A stretch of DNA of 64,000 nt. Source: Bradyrhizobium sp. LMTR 3. GTDB lineage: Bacteria > Pseudomonadota > Alphaproteobacteria > Rhizobiales > Xanthobacteraceae. The translations under genes and the position numbers were made by a program. Of this stretch, positions 26,867 to 36,501 are shown in pieces. The stretch covers positions 186,001-250,000 of the forward strand of contig NZ_MAXC01000001.1 of assembly GCF_001693485.1 (NCBI RefSeq). Direction: 5' to 3'. Within the stretch, counting starts at the first letter, position 1. Every line of letters begins with the position of its first letter. Below the pieces are notes generated by a model that worked only from the letters and a program-made list of their open reading frames with translations, made no database searches and was not told where the DNA came from.

Positions 26867-27874
26867 TCATTCCCGCTCCATGATCTCGGCGATCGCCTTG
26901 ATGCGGCTTTTGGCGTATTTCGGCAGGCCGGCGCTCAACGAATCGCCGCTGTTGAAGGAGCTGTTGCCCATGAGCAGTTGCGCGGGCACGAGGTTTCGCA
27001 GCATGGGTGTGTTGCTGTACTCCTTTTGCTTGTTCAGCACGTCGTTCCTGACCGCAATCAGGATGTAGACCGTCGCGATGGCGGCGTCCCGCTCGGTCGG
27101 ATGCTGTTGCAGAACCGCAAGCAGCTTGCCGAACTGGATGACCTGGTTGACCCAAAAGATGTTCTGCTCGAGCCCACTGGTGACTGTGGAGTCGAGCCCG
27201 GTCAGGCTCGGCAGCTCGGCAAGGTGCGGCTGCGCGACCAGCATGATCTCACTCTGAAACTCGATGAAATCCGGAATGGGCTTTTTGCTCTCCTCGCGCA
27301 GCTTGTTGGCAAGCTGAATGCCCGACGGAATTTTGCCTTCGAACGTGTAGCGGGACTGCACGCAGACCGCCTTCGCGTCCTCACACCAGCGGCGATCCGG
27401 CGGACGGTTGTGCGCGGCGCCTGCGTCCTTGTTCGGAACAGCATCGCTCGCCGTGATCGGCCGGTGCTTGACCGCCGGATCGATCTGCTCGAGGAAAGCG
27501 ACACTCGCATACCGCGACAGATCCAATGCCGCTGCCGGTTTTGGAAGTCGAAACCGCGCCTCCGCCTGGTAGACCGAGAGCTTCAGCTTCGTTTGTTGTT
27601 TGAGCGTGGGCTCTACGAAGCTCGGGAAGAGCGAGAGGAAGCGCCGCTGAACCGGGCGTGAGCGGGTCCAATCGTCGAAAGGAATGAGCCCGGTCGAGGA
27701 ATCGGCGAGCTTGTCGTTGCGTTGGTCGGCGAAGATGACCGTGCGCGGCTTGATCTGTTCGATCGGAACGCTGGCGGCTGCTGGCACGTCCTCCACCTGG
27801 AATTCCTGCGCCGCCGCGCTCGCGCAAGTGGCCACGCAGGCGGCGATGAGGGCGGCGGCACGGTAGAGGCTCAT
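26867..27874 (-). CDS. secreted hypothetical protein downstream of the PBP
   Basis: 335 aa from the ATG at 27874; a TTG 12 nt earlier overlaps the PBP stop. The signal peptide MSLYRAAALIAACVATCASAAAQ is clear. The mature part is soluble with a short Cys pair (WCEDAKAVCVQ) and no known catalytic motif that I can name. It starts 8 bp after the class A PBP gene and is probably co-transcribed, so a role in envelope maintenance is inferred. Confidence 0.7.
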   Translation of the reverse strand: MSLYRAAALIAACVATCASAAAQEFQVEDVPAAASVPIEQIKPRTVIFADQRNDKLADSSTGLIPFDDWTRSRPVQRRFLSLFPSFVEPTLKQQTKLKLSVYQAEARFRLPKPAAALDLSRYASVAFLEQIDPAVKHRPITASDAVPNKDAGAAHNRPPDRRWCEDAKAVCVQSRYTFEGKIPSGIQLANKLREESKKPIPDFIEFQSEIMLVAQPHLAELPSLTGLDSTVTSGLEQNIFWVNQVIQFGKLLAVLQQHPTERDAAIATVYILIAVRNDVLNKQKEYSNTPMLRNLVPAQLLMGNSSFNSGDSLSAGLPKYAKSRIKAIAEIMERE

Positions 27875-27882
27875 GGCAATGC

Positions 27883-30747
27883 TCAATTCAGCCGCCGCCA
27901 GAAGTAATCGGGATCGACTCGGAGCGGCGGTCGCGGGAGGCGGTCCTCGTCATCGGGATATTCGCGCCAGGAGGGATATCCGCGCGGACCAAGACGCCAG
28001 GTTGGGAATGGAAAGGGCAGCCGGTTGTCGCCGTAAAGGCGATTGCCGTAGGACCACTGCTGGAATGGTCCGTCGTCTTCGTCACGACCGCCACGATAGG
28101 TGTAGCTTTCCGCACGCGAGACGATCCGAAATTGCGAATCATCGATTCTGCCCGCCGGATCCCTCTTGAAGTACTCGGTGAAAGCGCGCCCGGAGCCGGC
28201 CGGTACAGGATCGCCGGTATGAGGATCGATCGACAGAGTAGCGAGCTGGCGCATGGCTTCGCGTGAAGGGCCATTCAACGCCGTCTTGGGAGCGTGCAGC
28301 TCCCAGGCTGCCTGCACGATCGGCTCGAACATCGGCAGCGCCACTTTCCCCCCGGTCTGGCCCGGCCCAAGGGTGCGGCGCTCGCCGTCGCTGTTGTCGT
28401 AGCCGATCCAGATGGCGACGGTGACGTCGTTTGTGAAGCCGACGAACCAGGCATCGGCCGAATTGTCAGTGGTACCAGTCTTGCCGCCGACATAGGGCGA
28501 GAGATGCTTCACCGCGCGCGCTGTACCGCGCGCGAGCACGCCCTGCAGCATTGATTTCAACTGGTAAAACGATGCGCGGTCGGCGGAGCCGATCCAGTCC
28601 ACCGCGCGCGGATCGTGCCGGTAAATTGGGTGGCCGTCCTGTTCGATCGTTTCGATCGCATGGGGCTGGGGCCGCGCGCCTTCGTTGGCGATCGCTGCAT
28701 AGAACGCCGCAAGGTCGATGAGCCTCACAGTTTGGGCACCGAGCACGAACGGGTAGTAGCGCATGCAGTCCTTGTAGAGCTGCGCCTCCATCGCAAGCTC
28801 GCAGACCCGGTCAAGGCCTCGCTCGGCGCTGTCGTCGAGGCCGGTCGCGAGCAGTTGCGCGGTGGCGAGATTCCGGGAGTTTTCCAGCGCACGCCGCAGC
28901 GTAATGGCGCCCGAAGCGCCGCCCTCATAGTTCTTCGGCGACCAGAAACCGCGCTGGCGCGCGTAGCCCGTCGCGCCGATCGGTGCCAGCGTAATGGGTT
29001 CGTCCATCACCAGCGTGTTGGGCTGCAATCCCTTCCGAAGGGCGGCGAGGTAGGTCAGCGGCTTCAAGGTCGAGCCGGGTTGCCGCAGGCTCTGGACGGC
29101 GCGGTTGAGCTGGCTTGCCGGATACGAAAAGCCGCCGGCCATCGCGAGAATGTGGCCGGTTTCGTTCCCGAGTACGAGCGCCGCTCCCTGCACGGTCGGT
29201 CGAATGCGCAGATCGGCACGCGCCGCTTGCTTACCCTTGGTTTCGCGCACCTGCACATAGACCACGTCGTACGGCTTGAGACCGCGCCCGATCGCGGCGC
29301 TCCAGGTGTTCAGCGGCAGGATGCTTCCGTCGGTCAGACCGACGTTGATCGCATGGCCGCGCTTGCCACGCGTACTCTCCAGGACGACCGCCGATTGCCA
29401 GTGAACGTCATAGAGAGGTAGCCGCGTCGTCTTCAACGCCATGAGCCAAGCCGGTTCCGTGCCCCTCGGGTCAGCCGCTCTCAGACGGACAGCATCGGAA
29501 ATGTTCGCCTCGGGTCCCTCAAATTTGTAACGCCTAGTGTTCAGCTCGTATTGCGCGAGGCCCTCCTGCAATGTCGCTTCGACTACGCGCTGCAAGGCCG
29601 AGTTGACGGTCGAGCGCACGGTGTAGGAGGAATTGGTGAGATTATCGAGGCCCGCGACCGCCTTTGCCTCGCGGGCGATGTGATCGACGAAGTGAAAGCC
29701 GAAGTCCCTTCGCGTCGGCCGGTACTCGACGAGCTGCGGTAGTACTGCCTGCGCCGCGGCGGCATCGATCATGGCGTCGTCCTGCATGCGGCCCAGCACG
29801 TAGGCAAGGCGCTCGCGCGCGCGCTCAGGGTGGTGGTCGGGATTGAAGTAGTTCGGTCCCTTGGCGAGCCCGGCGAGCAGCGCGCCCTCCACCGCGGAAA
29901 GCGCCTTGGCTGGCTTGCCGAAATAGCTACGCGCCGCCAGCTCGATGCCCCAGACTCCGCGACCGAGATAAATCGAGTTGAGATAGAGCTCGAGGATTTC
30001 CTCCTTGGTCAGGGCCCGCTCCATCCGCGAGGCAACGATCATTTCGCGCAATTTTCTCTCGTAAGTGACGTCGTTGCCCACCAGCAGGTTCTTGGCGACC
30101 TGCTGCGTAATGGTCGAGCCGCCCTGCGGCCGGCCCGGCTTCGTGAAGTTGCCGATGAAGGCGCGGACCAGTCCGCGCTCGTCAATGCCGGTGTGTTGGA
30201 AGAAGCGCTTGTCCTCGGCGGCGATGAACGCGTTGCGCACCGCTTCCGGGATATCAGCAAGCTTGACCCAGATGCGGCGATTGTTCGGCGCGTAAATTTC
30301 GGCAACGCGCTCGCTCTTGTTATCGAGAATTACGCTCGTGCCGGGAAGCCTGAGGTCTTTAAGCTGCGCGGCATCGGGCAGATCCTTGACCGCGCTGTTG
30401 TAGAAAGCGATGACCTGACCGAGATCGACCGGAGATCCTTCCACTTTTTCGACCTTGCAGAACTCCCGGTAGGCAACGTGGAGGTCGGCCAGATTCAATC
30501 CTTTGAGCGCCTTGATCTCACCGCTCAACGCTTCCTTGTCATCCATGGCAGTGGAAATCAGATCGTCCAGGTTGAGGTCCTCGATGTCGAAAGCCTTGCG
30601 CATGTGAGCGCAGCCGGCACTCAAAAGCTGCGCCACCTCGGATCGGTCGCGCACCGCATCGAACTCCGTCTTGACCCCATCCGGCCGGGTAGTGACCTGG
30701 CTGAAGGCAAGCGCCGTGGCGAAGATCTTGATGAGAATCGAGTCCAT
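27883..30747 (-). CDS. class A penicillin-binding protein (transglycosylase/transpeptidase)
   Basis: 954 aa. The glycosyltransferase domain has AAEDKRFFQHTGID (catalytic Glu near residue 178) and QGGSTITQQ. The transpeptidase domain has the Ser nucleophile in QPGSTLKPL (about residue 558), then SRN, and KTGTT near 754. All motifs are intact, so it should polymerise and cross-link peptidoglycan. The N-terminal about 130 residues are unusual and lack an obvious long membrane anchor beyond residues 1-18. The C-terminus is an Arg/Asp/Pro-rich tail. Confidence 0.93.
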   Translation of the reverse strand: MDSILIKIFATALAFSQVTTRPDGVKTEFDAVRDRSEVAQLLSAGCAHMRKAFDIEDLNLDDLISTAMDDKEALSGEIKALKGLNLADLHVAYREFCKVEKVEGSPVDLGQVIAFYNSAVKDLPDAAQLKDLRLPGTSVILDNKSERVAEIYAPNNRRIWVKLADIPEAVRNAFIAAEDKRFFQHTGIDERGLVRAFIGNFTKPGRPQGGSTITQQVAKNLLVGNDVTYERKLREMIVASRMERALTKEEILELYLNSIYLGRGVWGIELAARSYFGKPAKALSAVEGALLAGLAKGPNYFNPDHHPERARERLAYVLGRMQDDAMIDAAAAQAVLPQLVEYRPTRRDFGFHFVDHIAREAKAVAGLDNLTNSSYTVRSTVNSALQRVVEATLQEGLAQYELNTRRYKFEGPEANISDAVRLRAADPRGTEPAWLMALKTTRLPLYDVHWQSAVVLESTRGKRGHAINVGLTDGSILPLNTWSAAIGRGLKPYDVVYVQVRETKGKQAARADLRIRPTVQGAALVLGNETGHILAMAGGFSYPASQLNRAVQSLRQPGSTLKPLTYLAALRKGLQPNTLVMDEPITLAPIGATGYARQRGFWSPKNYEGGASGAITLRRALENSRNLATAQLLATGLDDSAERGLDRVCELAMEAQLYKDCMRYYPFVLGAQTVRLIDLAAFYAAIANEGARPQPHAIETIEQDGHPIYRHDPRAVDWIGSADRASFYQLKSMLQGVLARGTARAVKHLSPYVGGKTGTTDNSADAWFVGFTNDVTVAIWIGYDNSDGERRTLGPGQTGGKVALPMFEPIVQAAWELHAPKTALNGPSREAMRQLATLSIDPHTGDPVPAGSGRAFTEYFKRDPAGRIDDSQFRIVSRAESYTYRGGRDEDDGPFQQWSYGNRLYGDNRLPFPFPTWRLGPRGYPSWREYPDDEDRLPRPPLRVDPDYFWRRLN

Positions 30748-31138
30748 GACCTGCCGACGGTCGAAAACACCGCCTCCGTAAGGTCCTTTTTTGTAGGACG
30801 GTATTAAACAAGGCTGTTTTGAGGAAAAAGTTCCCGTTGGCTCGCTTTGGCCCGCGGTGAGTGCCGGTCATTCAGCGGGAGGACAGTGGAGACTCCCTGG
30901 TACGCCGGTGCATGGCGACGCGAATGTCGGGATTAGACCTTCGAGCGACCTCGACAACATCCGGTCGGCCCAAACCCTTGCCGCCGATTGCATCGCCAAC
31001 GAAGAGATCATCTGCGGCTGAGCGCAGCCGTGCGACGGCTGCGCCCCGCAGCTTCTCCGGCCGTTCAGCACCGCTTCCGGCCGCGGAACCAACGCTGCGG
31101 CCAATGCGTTTTAGAAGCACAGTATTGGCAGCGCACTC
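30748..31138. other. 391-bp intergenic region
   Basis: It lies between the divergent PBP gene (start 30747) and the secreted protein gene (31139). A small GTCC/GGAC hairpin with a T-run occurs near 30780-30800. A minus-strand frame at 30872-31120 is open but not convincing. No repeat or RNA was recognised. Confidence 0.3.
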
Positions 31139-31705
31139 ATGATTGCCCTTTTCCCGGTCGTGCTTGCCGCGGCGCTCCTCAGCGCCACCATCGCCACGAT
31201 GCCCGCGGATGCTGCTCCTCGAAAGAAGAAGCCCGCGGTTGCCCCTTCAGCTAGCGTCGCTCAGCCACCCACGGACAGATTTTTGGCCTGCGACGTTCGG
31301 GTGCGGGACTATCTTCGTGAAGGCGGAGCCGTGATACGGGTCACCAAGATCGAAGTGGATGATGCCCGACTGCAGTTGAACATTCATCATGAGTACGGAG
31401 AGGCGGGAAAGTCGACTCGGAAATACCTGCGCGGGGACAGCGAAGAAGAAATGCGCAAGAATCTGCGCGGAATATTGGATGAGTACGCGGCGGCTGCGAA
31501 GGCCGCAGCGGCTGGTCGCGCGTGGTATGTGATCGCTGCTCGCAAGGTCATGCCGGACCTCCGCGAGGGTTCGGGCGAGAACACGAGCCCGTGGACGGCC
31601 ATTGTCCTCGCGGATTTCGAGGGAAAATGCAGACCCATCACGTTCTATCAGTCTGTCGATCGGAACAAGCTCGATCCTGAGGTAAGCAAGAGGTTGGATG
31701 AGTGA
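31139..31705 (+). CDS. secreted hypothetical protein
   Basis: 188 aa with a signal peptide (MIALFPVVLAAALLSATIATMPADA). A Lys/Pro/Ala linker follows, then a soluble domain starting FLACDVRVRDYLREGG and ending near KCRPITFYQSVD. Two Cys residues frame the domain and could be bridged. The ribosome-binding site is weak. No family recognised and no operon partner. Confidence 0.6.
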   Translation: MIALFPVVLAAALLSATIATMPADAAPRKKKPAVAPSASVAQPPTDRFLACDVRVRDYLREGGAVIRVTKIEVDDARLQLNIHHEYGEAGKSTRKYLRGDSEEEMRKNLRGILDEYAAAAKAAAAGRAWYVIAARKVMPDLREGSGENTSPWTAIVLADFEGKCRPITFYQSVDRNKLDPEVSKRLDE

Positions 31706-31748
31706 AGTTTTGCACGTGAAGTGATTTGCAGTCGTAGCGACGTGCCGC

Positions 31749-32549
31749 CTAAGGTCGTCTGCAGGTCGCGAGATGCGCCGATATGCTGAAAGCAAGCCCA
31801 TCGGCCGTGAGATAGCGAGCGAAGATTGTTTCCGCCTCTGCCAGGATGCGATTGATCTGCGGCTCCGGCAGCACGACTCCCATGACGGGCAGCCAGCCCC
31901 TGAGTTCCGCCTCTACGAATTCGCGTATGTTGGGGAACCGTGCTGTGCCGCTACAGGTCGTGAGATCTACCAAGCCGGCTCCGGCGCCCTTGAACAACGC
32001 GGCGAGCCCCTGCCTGTCACCCAGCACAAACGGTGCGCGAAGCGCGTCACCGGCGGGCTTTCCGGCGACGCGATCCAAGAGGTCCACGAGGGCAGCGAAT
32101 GCGGAGGCGTGCTCGATGACATCCCAGACTGCGACCGCGCACCTGCCGCCAGGCACCATCACGCGCAGCATCTCCCGGACCGCTTTGTCGCGATCCGAGA
32201 AGAACATCAGGCCGAACTGACACACAACAGCATCAAACGAATGATCCGGAAACGGCAGCGCCTCGGCCGCTCCATCGCGCCAGTCGATGCCGGGCGCGAG
32301 GCCTCGCGCCACGGCCAGCATTCCTGCGTTTGGATCAAGTCCGGCGACACGACCTGAGCTTTCGGTCCGCCTTGCCGCCTCGCGCGCCAGAACTCCGGTG
32401 CCGCAGGCAATGTCCAGAACGCGGTCGCCGCTCTCAATCCTGGCGGCATCTGCCACCATCGGCGCCCATTGCTGAAAGAGTGCTGGAACGAACAGTGCCT
32501 CGTAGGCCCTCGCAGCGTCGATCAAGGTTTGCGAAACAGGTGAGGTCAT
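31749..32549 (-). CDS. class I SAM-dependent methyltransferase
   Basis: 266 aa. Motif I is VLDIACGTGVLAREAAR, followed by VAGLDPNAGML (motif II acidic residue) and FDAVVCQFGLMFF (motif IV), the order of Methyltransf_11/UbiE-like enzymes. GAGGTG precedes the ATG. The acceptor substrate cannot be told. It lies upstream of small detoxification-type genes on the same strand but 240 bp away. Confidence 0.88.
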   Translation of the reverse strand: MTSPVSQTLIDAARAYEALFVPALFQQWAPMVADAARIESGDRVLDIACGTGVLAREAARRTESSGRVAGLDPNAGMLAVARGLAPGIDWRDGAAEALPFPDHSFDAVVCQFGLMFFSDRDKAVREMLRVMVPGGRCAVAVWDVIEHASAFAALVDLLDRVAGKPAGDALRAPFVLGDRQGLAALFKGAGAGLVDLTTCSGTARFPNIREFVEAELRGWLPVMGVVLPEPQINRILAEAETIFARYLTADGLAFSISAHLATCRRP

Positions 32550-32639
32550 CGTGTCACCTCGCGCAAAAGCAAACTGGTGCTGGAAAGACGAAAAAGCTTC
32601 ATGGTCGGGGAAGCTGATGCCTTGATCCGGGGAGGCCTT

Positions 32640-32777
32640 TCACAACCCGGTATCGGGTTCGCTTGCCGACCAAGCTTCGACCTCCTCGCGGAAGTCGCGT
32701 GGATCGGCAAGCACGATGGCGTGATCGAGCCCCGGAGGGTTCCGCTCCCGGATCACCGGCTTTCCCTGTAAGGGCAC
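32640..32777 (-). CDS. possible small ORF or gene remnant downstream of the tautomerase
   Basis: A GTG at 32777 opens 45 codons with a coding-like third-position pattern (VIRERNPPGLDHAIVLAD, then FREEVEAWSASEPDTGL). It is in the same frame as the tautomerase gene directly upstream and separated from it by a TAG stop and four codons. No ribosome-binding site is seen. It may be the 3' remnant of a deleted gene. Not recognised. Confidence 0.3.
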   Translation of the reverse strand: MPLQGKPVIRERNPPGLDHAIVLADPRDFREEVEAWSASEPDTGL

Positions 32778-32789
32778 CGTGGCCGTCGG

Positions 32790-33014
32790 CTATGCCGCGC
32801 GTCCGGCAGCGATTGCTTTCACCTTTTCGGACGTCAGCCTCTCTCCGCCGATCGCCCAGTCGCCGCTTGCAACCTCATTGATCTTCACCCAGGTGACGCC
32901 GCGCATGTTCTCGCCCTCCACGGCGACCATCGCTTCGGTCACCTTCTCGATTAGCTGTTGCTTCTGTGCCGGTGTGAAAACGTCGCGAATGACGTGAATA
33001 TCGACGAGTGGCAT
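32790..33014 (-). CDS. 4-oxalocrotonate tautomerase family protein
   Basis: 74 aa from the ATG at 33014 (AGGAG about 11 nt upstream), chosen so that Pro follows Met ([13 protein letters not shown]), since the family uses the free N-terminal Pro as catalytic base. The length is slightly above the 62-residue 4-OT norm. Relatives tautomerise 2-oxo acids or are tautomerase-like proteins of unknown substrate. It follows the OsmC gene on the same strand. Confidence 0.85.
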   Translation of the reverse strand: MPLVDIHVIRDVFTPAQKQQLIEKVTEAMVAVEGENMRGVTWVKINEVASGDWAIGGERLTSEKVKAIAAGRAA

Positions 33015-33073
33015 GGTCTGTTGCTCCTGTTCTAGGTTCAAGGTTTGGATCGCCGCGAAGCACTCGACGCGGC

Positions 33074-33628
33074 TCACTCAGCGGATGCAATAGCTGCCGG
33101 TCCGCGGAATCTCGTGTCCACCGCGATGTCGCTGCGCAAGGTCTGAAGAACGACGCAGCAGCGCTCGGCGACTGATGCAAGGCGACTGACCTGCGCTGGA
33201 TCGGTGTTCTCTTCGGCCTCGATGAGCACGTCGACATCGATACGCTGGAAACCGACTGGGACCTGGCGGTCCACCACCAGACAGCCGCGCACGTCGGCGA
33301 AGGCCTTCACCTCGACCGCGAGGGTCTTAAGCGCGATTCCCATGCGCGCCGCGATCATCCGAAGCGTAGAGTCCAGGCAGGCGGCCAGCGCTGCACACAG
33401 CATGTCGCCCGGATTCAGTAGATCATGGTCGCCGCCAATGGTTCGGTGGATGCCGAAATCCAGCGAGACCTCACCATCGCCTGCAACGACCGCTCCATGG
33501 AATGGATCCCGGTCTGTGTTTGCAGCCCGTGCGTGATCTGCGATCTGCGCCTGCTCCGGCCTCTCGCGGTAGCGTTGGCGCAGAGGTTCCTGACGCGGCG
33601 TTACCATATCGATCGTGCTTGCGCTCAT
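33074..33628 (-). CDS. OsmC family peroxiredoxin-like protein
   Basis: 184 aa from the ATG at 33628. The redox Cys pair is present in [14 protein letters not shown] and ERCCVVLQT, the normal positions in OsmC. Family members reduce organic peroxides or act in hydrolytic fusions. It lies with the tautomerase and a LuxR-hydrolase gene on the minus strand, and could be controlled by the latter. Function is inferred from the fold only. Confidence 0.85.
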   Translation of the reverse strand: MSASTIDMVTPRQEPLRQRYRERPEQAQIADHARAANTDRDPFHGAVVAGDGEVSLDFGIHRTIGGDHDLLNPGDMLCAALAACLDSTLRMIAARMGIALKTLAVEVKAFADVRGCLVVDRQVPVGFQRIDVDVLIEAEENTDPAQVSRLASVAERCCVVLQTLRSDIAVDTRFRGPAAIASAE

Positions 33629-33759
33629 CGGGCCGCTCCCATGTATGTTGGCGATGATGCGAAGCATGCGGCAAGGCAGGCGAGGGCGCATGAGGCGCCA
33701 GTCCCATCGATGCGGATTGTTTTTCGGTGAAAGACGCCGAGTCGGGACGTTTGTCCCGG

Positions 33760-34830
33760 TCAGTCGCGGCCGAGGCCGGCCTCGCGCGCGGTGACGATCG
33801 CCTGCGCGCGGCTGGCAAGCCCGAGCTTGGCAAAGATCGTCGTCAAGTGGTTTCGCACGGTCTTTTCGGAAATGCGCAGCAGCTTCGCAATCTCATCGTT
33901 GCTGAGCCCGCGGGCGACTCTGTCCAGTATCTCCCTTTCACGCGCCGTCAGAGCGGCCAACTCGCCGGCCACCATTGTCTGGACAGGCTCGTCAGCCCTA
34001 AGGAAGTCGTCGAGCTCTTTGCGGAATACAGACCAGGCCTTCTCATGCGGAAGCAGAATGTGGTTCTTGCTCTCAAGCGGTACGAACCGGGCATTCGGGA
34101 TCATCGCCGCCACCTGCCGGCCCGCCTCGAACGGCACCATCGCATCGCCGCGAACGTGAAAGACGAGTGTCGGCACGCTCACTTTGCCCGCCTCTGTGCG
34201 TATGTCGAAGGCGTGGAAGGCATTCCAGAGCCGGCAAGCGGTTTCAGGCGAGGCACTGCGCCGCTGCAGCTCGCCGATCCATTTGAGCTGCTCCTTGCCG
34301 CCGTCCGGCATCAGGAGATTGGCAAACACCTCGCGAAACGCTCCGGCATTCCGGCCCCAACCGATCTCGATCATCTGCGCGAGTGTCTGGGCCTGCCTGG
34401 CAGTTTTCTCCGCTGCACCGTCGACATAGGCACCGTGCGGATAGGCGCTGTAGAGGATGAGTCGGCTGACCCGGTCCGGGTGGCGCGCCGCGTAGGCAAT
34501 CGCAACTGAGCCGCCCTGGCACAATCCAAAAAGCGGGAACCGGCGCAGGCCGGCAGCATCGACTACCGCTTCGAGGTCTGCCACCCAGGCATCCAGCGAG
34601 AAATCCGTCACGTTCCTGTCGGAAAGGCCGGAGCCTCTGGGATCGTGGCGGACAAGCGTATGCCGCTGCACGAATGCCTCCAGCCAGTGCCGCCAGACCG
34701 GACTCTCCCAATCGATTTCGAGGTGCGTGAACCAGTTGTTCACGCGAACAATGGGTGGTCCATGACCGGCCGTGGCAAAGGCGATGCGCACTCCGTCGCG
34801 GGACGTGCAGAACCGTATCGTCTGCCTCAT
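33760..34830 (-). CDS. alpha/beta hydrolase fused to a LuxR-type DNA-binding domain
   Basis: 356 aa. Residues 1-270 form an alpha/beta hydrolase: RHDPRGSGLSD, the nucleophile elbow GLCQGG with Cys at about 104 instead of Ser, the acid in HVRGDAMVPF and the His in SKNHILLP. Residues 290-350 are a LuxR/GerE helix-turn-helix (LTAREREILDRVARGLSNDEIA). Such fusions are thought to sense a small molecule by binding or turnover and then regulate genes. A Cys nucleophile, as in dienelactone hydrolases, is notable. The likely targets are the adjacent OsmC and tautomerase genes. Confidence 0.88.
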   Translation of the reverse strand: MRQTIRFCTSRDGVRIAFATAGHGPPIVRVNNWFTHLEIDWESPVWRHWLEAFVQRHTLVRHDPRGSGLSDRNVTDFSLDAWVADLEAVVDAAGLRRFPLFGLCQGGSVAIAYAARHPDRVSRLILYSAYPHGAYVDGAAEKTARQAQTLAQMIEIGWGRNAGAFREVFANLLMPDGGKEQLKWIGELQRRSASPETACRLWNAFHAFDIRTEAGKVSVPTLVFHVRGDAMVPFEAGRQVAAMIPNARFVPLESKNHILLPHEKAWSVFRKELDDFLRADEPVQTMVAGELAALTAREREILDRVARGLSNDEIAKLLRISEKTVRNHLTTIFAKLGLASRAQAIVTAREAGLGRD

Positions 34831-34901
34831 CGTTGCTCCGTAGCCTGCTGTCCCCCTCGGCCATAATCATGGTACCATCTACGGGGCTGCGCGCCACATG
34901 G

Positions 34902-35972
34902 TCACGGGAATAGATGGACGAGCCCGATGCTCAGGCCCAGCAAGAGAAGCAGCGACAGCGTGACGGCGGCGGTGACCCTTCCCCCCACGGTCGAGAGCAC
35001 GCGCACGTCGACGCCAAGGCCAAGCGCAGCCATCGAGAGGACGGTCAGGATAGCCGCCGTCTTCGTCACCGGTGCGACCACAAGATCCGGCACGAGCTGG
35101 AGCGAGCGCAGGACTGCAAGCACCAGAAAGCCGATGATAAACCAGGGCACCAGCTTGAATGGGCTGATGGCGGCGACCTTCGTTTGATCGGCGTGGAGCT
35201 TGCGGCGGCGCGCCGCGACCAGCGAGAGGGCGACCACGATCGGCCCCAGCATCAGCACGCGCACAAGCTTGACCAGCGTGCCAATTTGCGTGCTGACGAT
35301 GCCCGCGGGCACGGTCGCCGCCAAAACCTGTGGAACGGCATAGACGGTGAGGCCCGCCAGAATGCCGTACTGCGTCGCCGATAGGGCAAGCAGGGGGATC
35401 AGGAGCGGCAGGCCCAGCACCATCAACACACCGAGGATGGCGGTGAAGGAGATCGACGAGGCGACATCGTCGCTATTGGCTCCGATCACCGGCGCGACGG
35501 CGGCGATTGCCGAGTTACCGCATATCGAATTGCCGCAGGCGATCAGGATCGACATTTTCGTAGGAAGCCCGAGCATGCGGCTGAGGCCGAAGCTCACCGC
35601 AAGCATTACGGCGACGGTGGCGACGATTGCGCCGATCAAGAGATAGCCGGAGGCCGCGATCGCGCCAAAACTGACGGACGCGCCGAGCAGCATGACGGCG
35701 ACCTCGAGCAGTTGCTTGGCGCTGAAGGCTATGCCGGAACGCCAGCGCTGGGATGGTTGCCAGACGGTGCGAATCGCCATCCCGAGCAGGATCGCGATGA
35801 CCAGTGCCTCGACGTAAGGATGGATGAAGACGTGCTCTTCGAGACGTTGCGCGCCCAGCGAAACGGCGGTGATGATGCCGCAGAGTGCGATCCCTGGAAC
35901 GAGGGCCATGCCGCGGCTGAGCATGCCGGGTCGTGGCTTTGCGTCGTCAGAACTGCTTTGGGGTGGCGGCAC
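34902..35972 (-). CDS. YeiH/UPF0324 family putative sulfate exporter
   Basis: 356 aa. The GTG start at 35972 is fixed by GGAGGA 4 nt upstream. About ten hydrophobic helices run the length (ALVPGIALCGIITAV, LEVAVMLLGASVSFGAIA and others), with the conserved MSILIACGNSICGNSAIAAVAPV segment of the family. It is an inner-membrane protein; sulfate or sulfonate export is suggested for relatives but not proven. Confidence 0.88.
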   Translation of the reverse strand: MPPPQSSSDDAKPRPGMLSRGMALVPGIALCGIITAVSLGAQRLEEHVFIHPYVEALVIAILLGMAIRTVWQPSQRWRSGIAFSAKQLLEVAVMLLGASVSFGAIAASGYLLIGAIVATVAVMLAVSFGLSRMLGLPTKMSILIACGNSICGNSAIAAVAPVIGANSDDVASSISFTAILGVLMVLGLPLLIPLLALSATQYGILAGLTVYAVPQVLAATVPAGIVSTQIGTLVKLVRVLMLGPIVVALSLVAARRRKLHADQTKVAAISPFKLVPWFIIGFLVLAVLRSLQLVPDLVVAPVTKTAAILTVLSMAALGLGVDVRVLSTVGGRVTAAVTLSLLLLLGLSIGLVHLFP

Positions 35973-36144
35973 TTATCCTCCTTGGAGAATAATTTATGCG
36001 CCGGACCACGCGGGCTCGCTAGTCCATTTTCGGATTGTGCCCATACAGAGAGGTTATATCCCTCAACCTGCATTTGCAGACGTCGGCGTGCCGTCGTCCC
36101 GGTGGCGGCCAACGACGATCAGATCAACCACTCGGGTCAAGATA

Positions 36145-36366
36145 TTAAAGCGAGGCGAGCAAGCCATGCGCCCACGCGACGGCGCGCTCGAAGCTGAGAT
36201 CGCCCGGCTCGAAATAGACCGCGCGCGCCAGCACGATGACGCCGACAAGCCCCCAGAACAGGCCTATGCCGGCCGATTTCAGCCATTTGGACGCGCCGCC
36301 GGGCGCAGTCGAAGGATCGACCGCCGGGACCGGCTCTCCAAAGGGATCGAATGCGGGCTGGCTCAT
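36145..36366 (-). CDS. small single-pass membrane protein
   Basis: 73 aa with GGAAGC 6 nt before the ATG. The N-terminus is Pro-rich (MSQPAFDPFGEPVPAVD). One membrane helix covers about residues 31-52 (GIGLFWGLVGVIVLARAVYF), followed by a short amphipathic tail. I do not know a family or function. The gene stands alone. Confidence 0.6.
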   Translation of the reverse strand: MSQPAFDPFGEPVPAVDPSTAPGGASKWLKSAGIGLFWGLVGVIVLARAVYFEPGDLSFERAVAWAHGLLASL

Positions 36367-36501
36367 GGTAGCTTCCGTTTCGCTGTAGCTAATGTCGCCA
36401 ATAGCTGCGCGGAAGCAAGGGTAGAGGAATGCCTTTTGTGGCCGCGGCGTGGAAGCTCGTTTTCCGCTGCAGCCCCGGGCTAGGGTTTTCTTCTATCGTC
36501 C

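Noticed and set aside
30872..31120. Minus-strand open frame upstream of the PBP gene with a faint receiver-domain look
   Set aside because: It starts at a GTG without a ribosome-binding site, the similarity is too weak to name, and overlapping frames on both strands are equally open.
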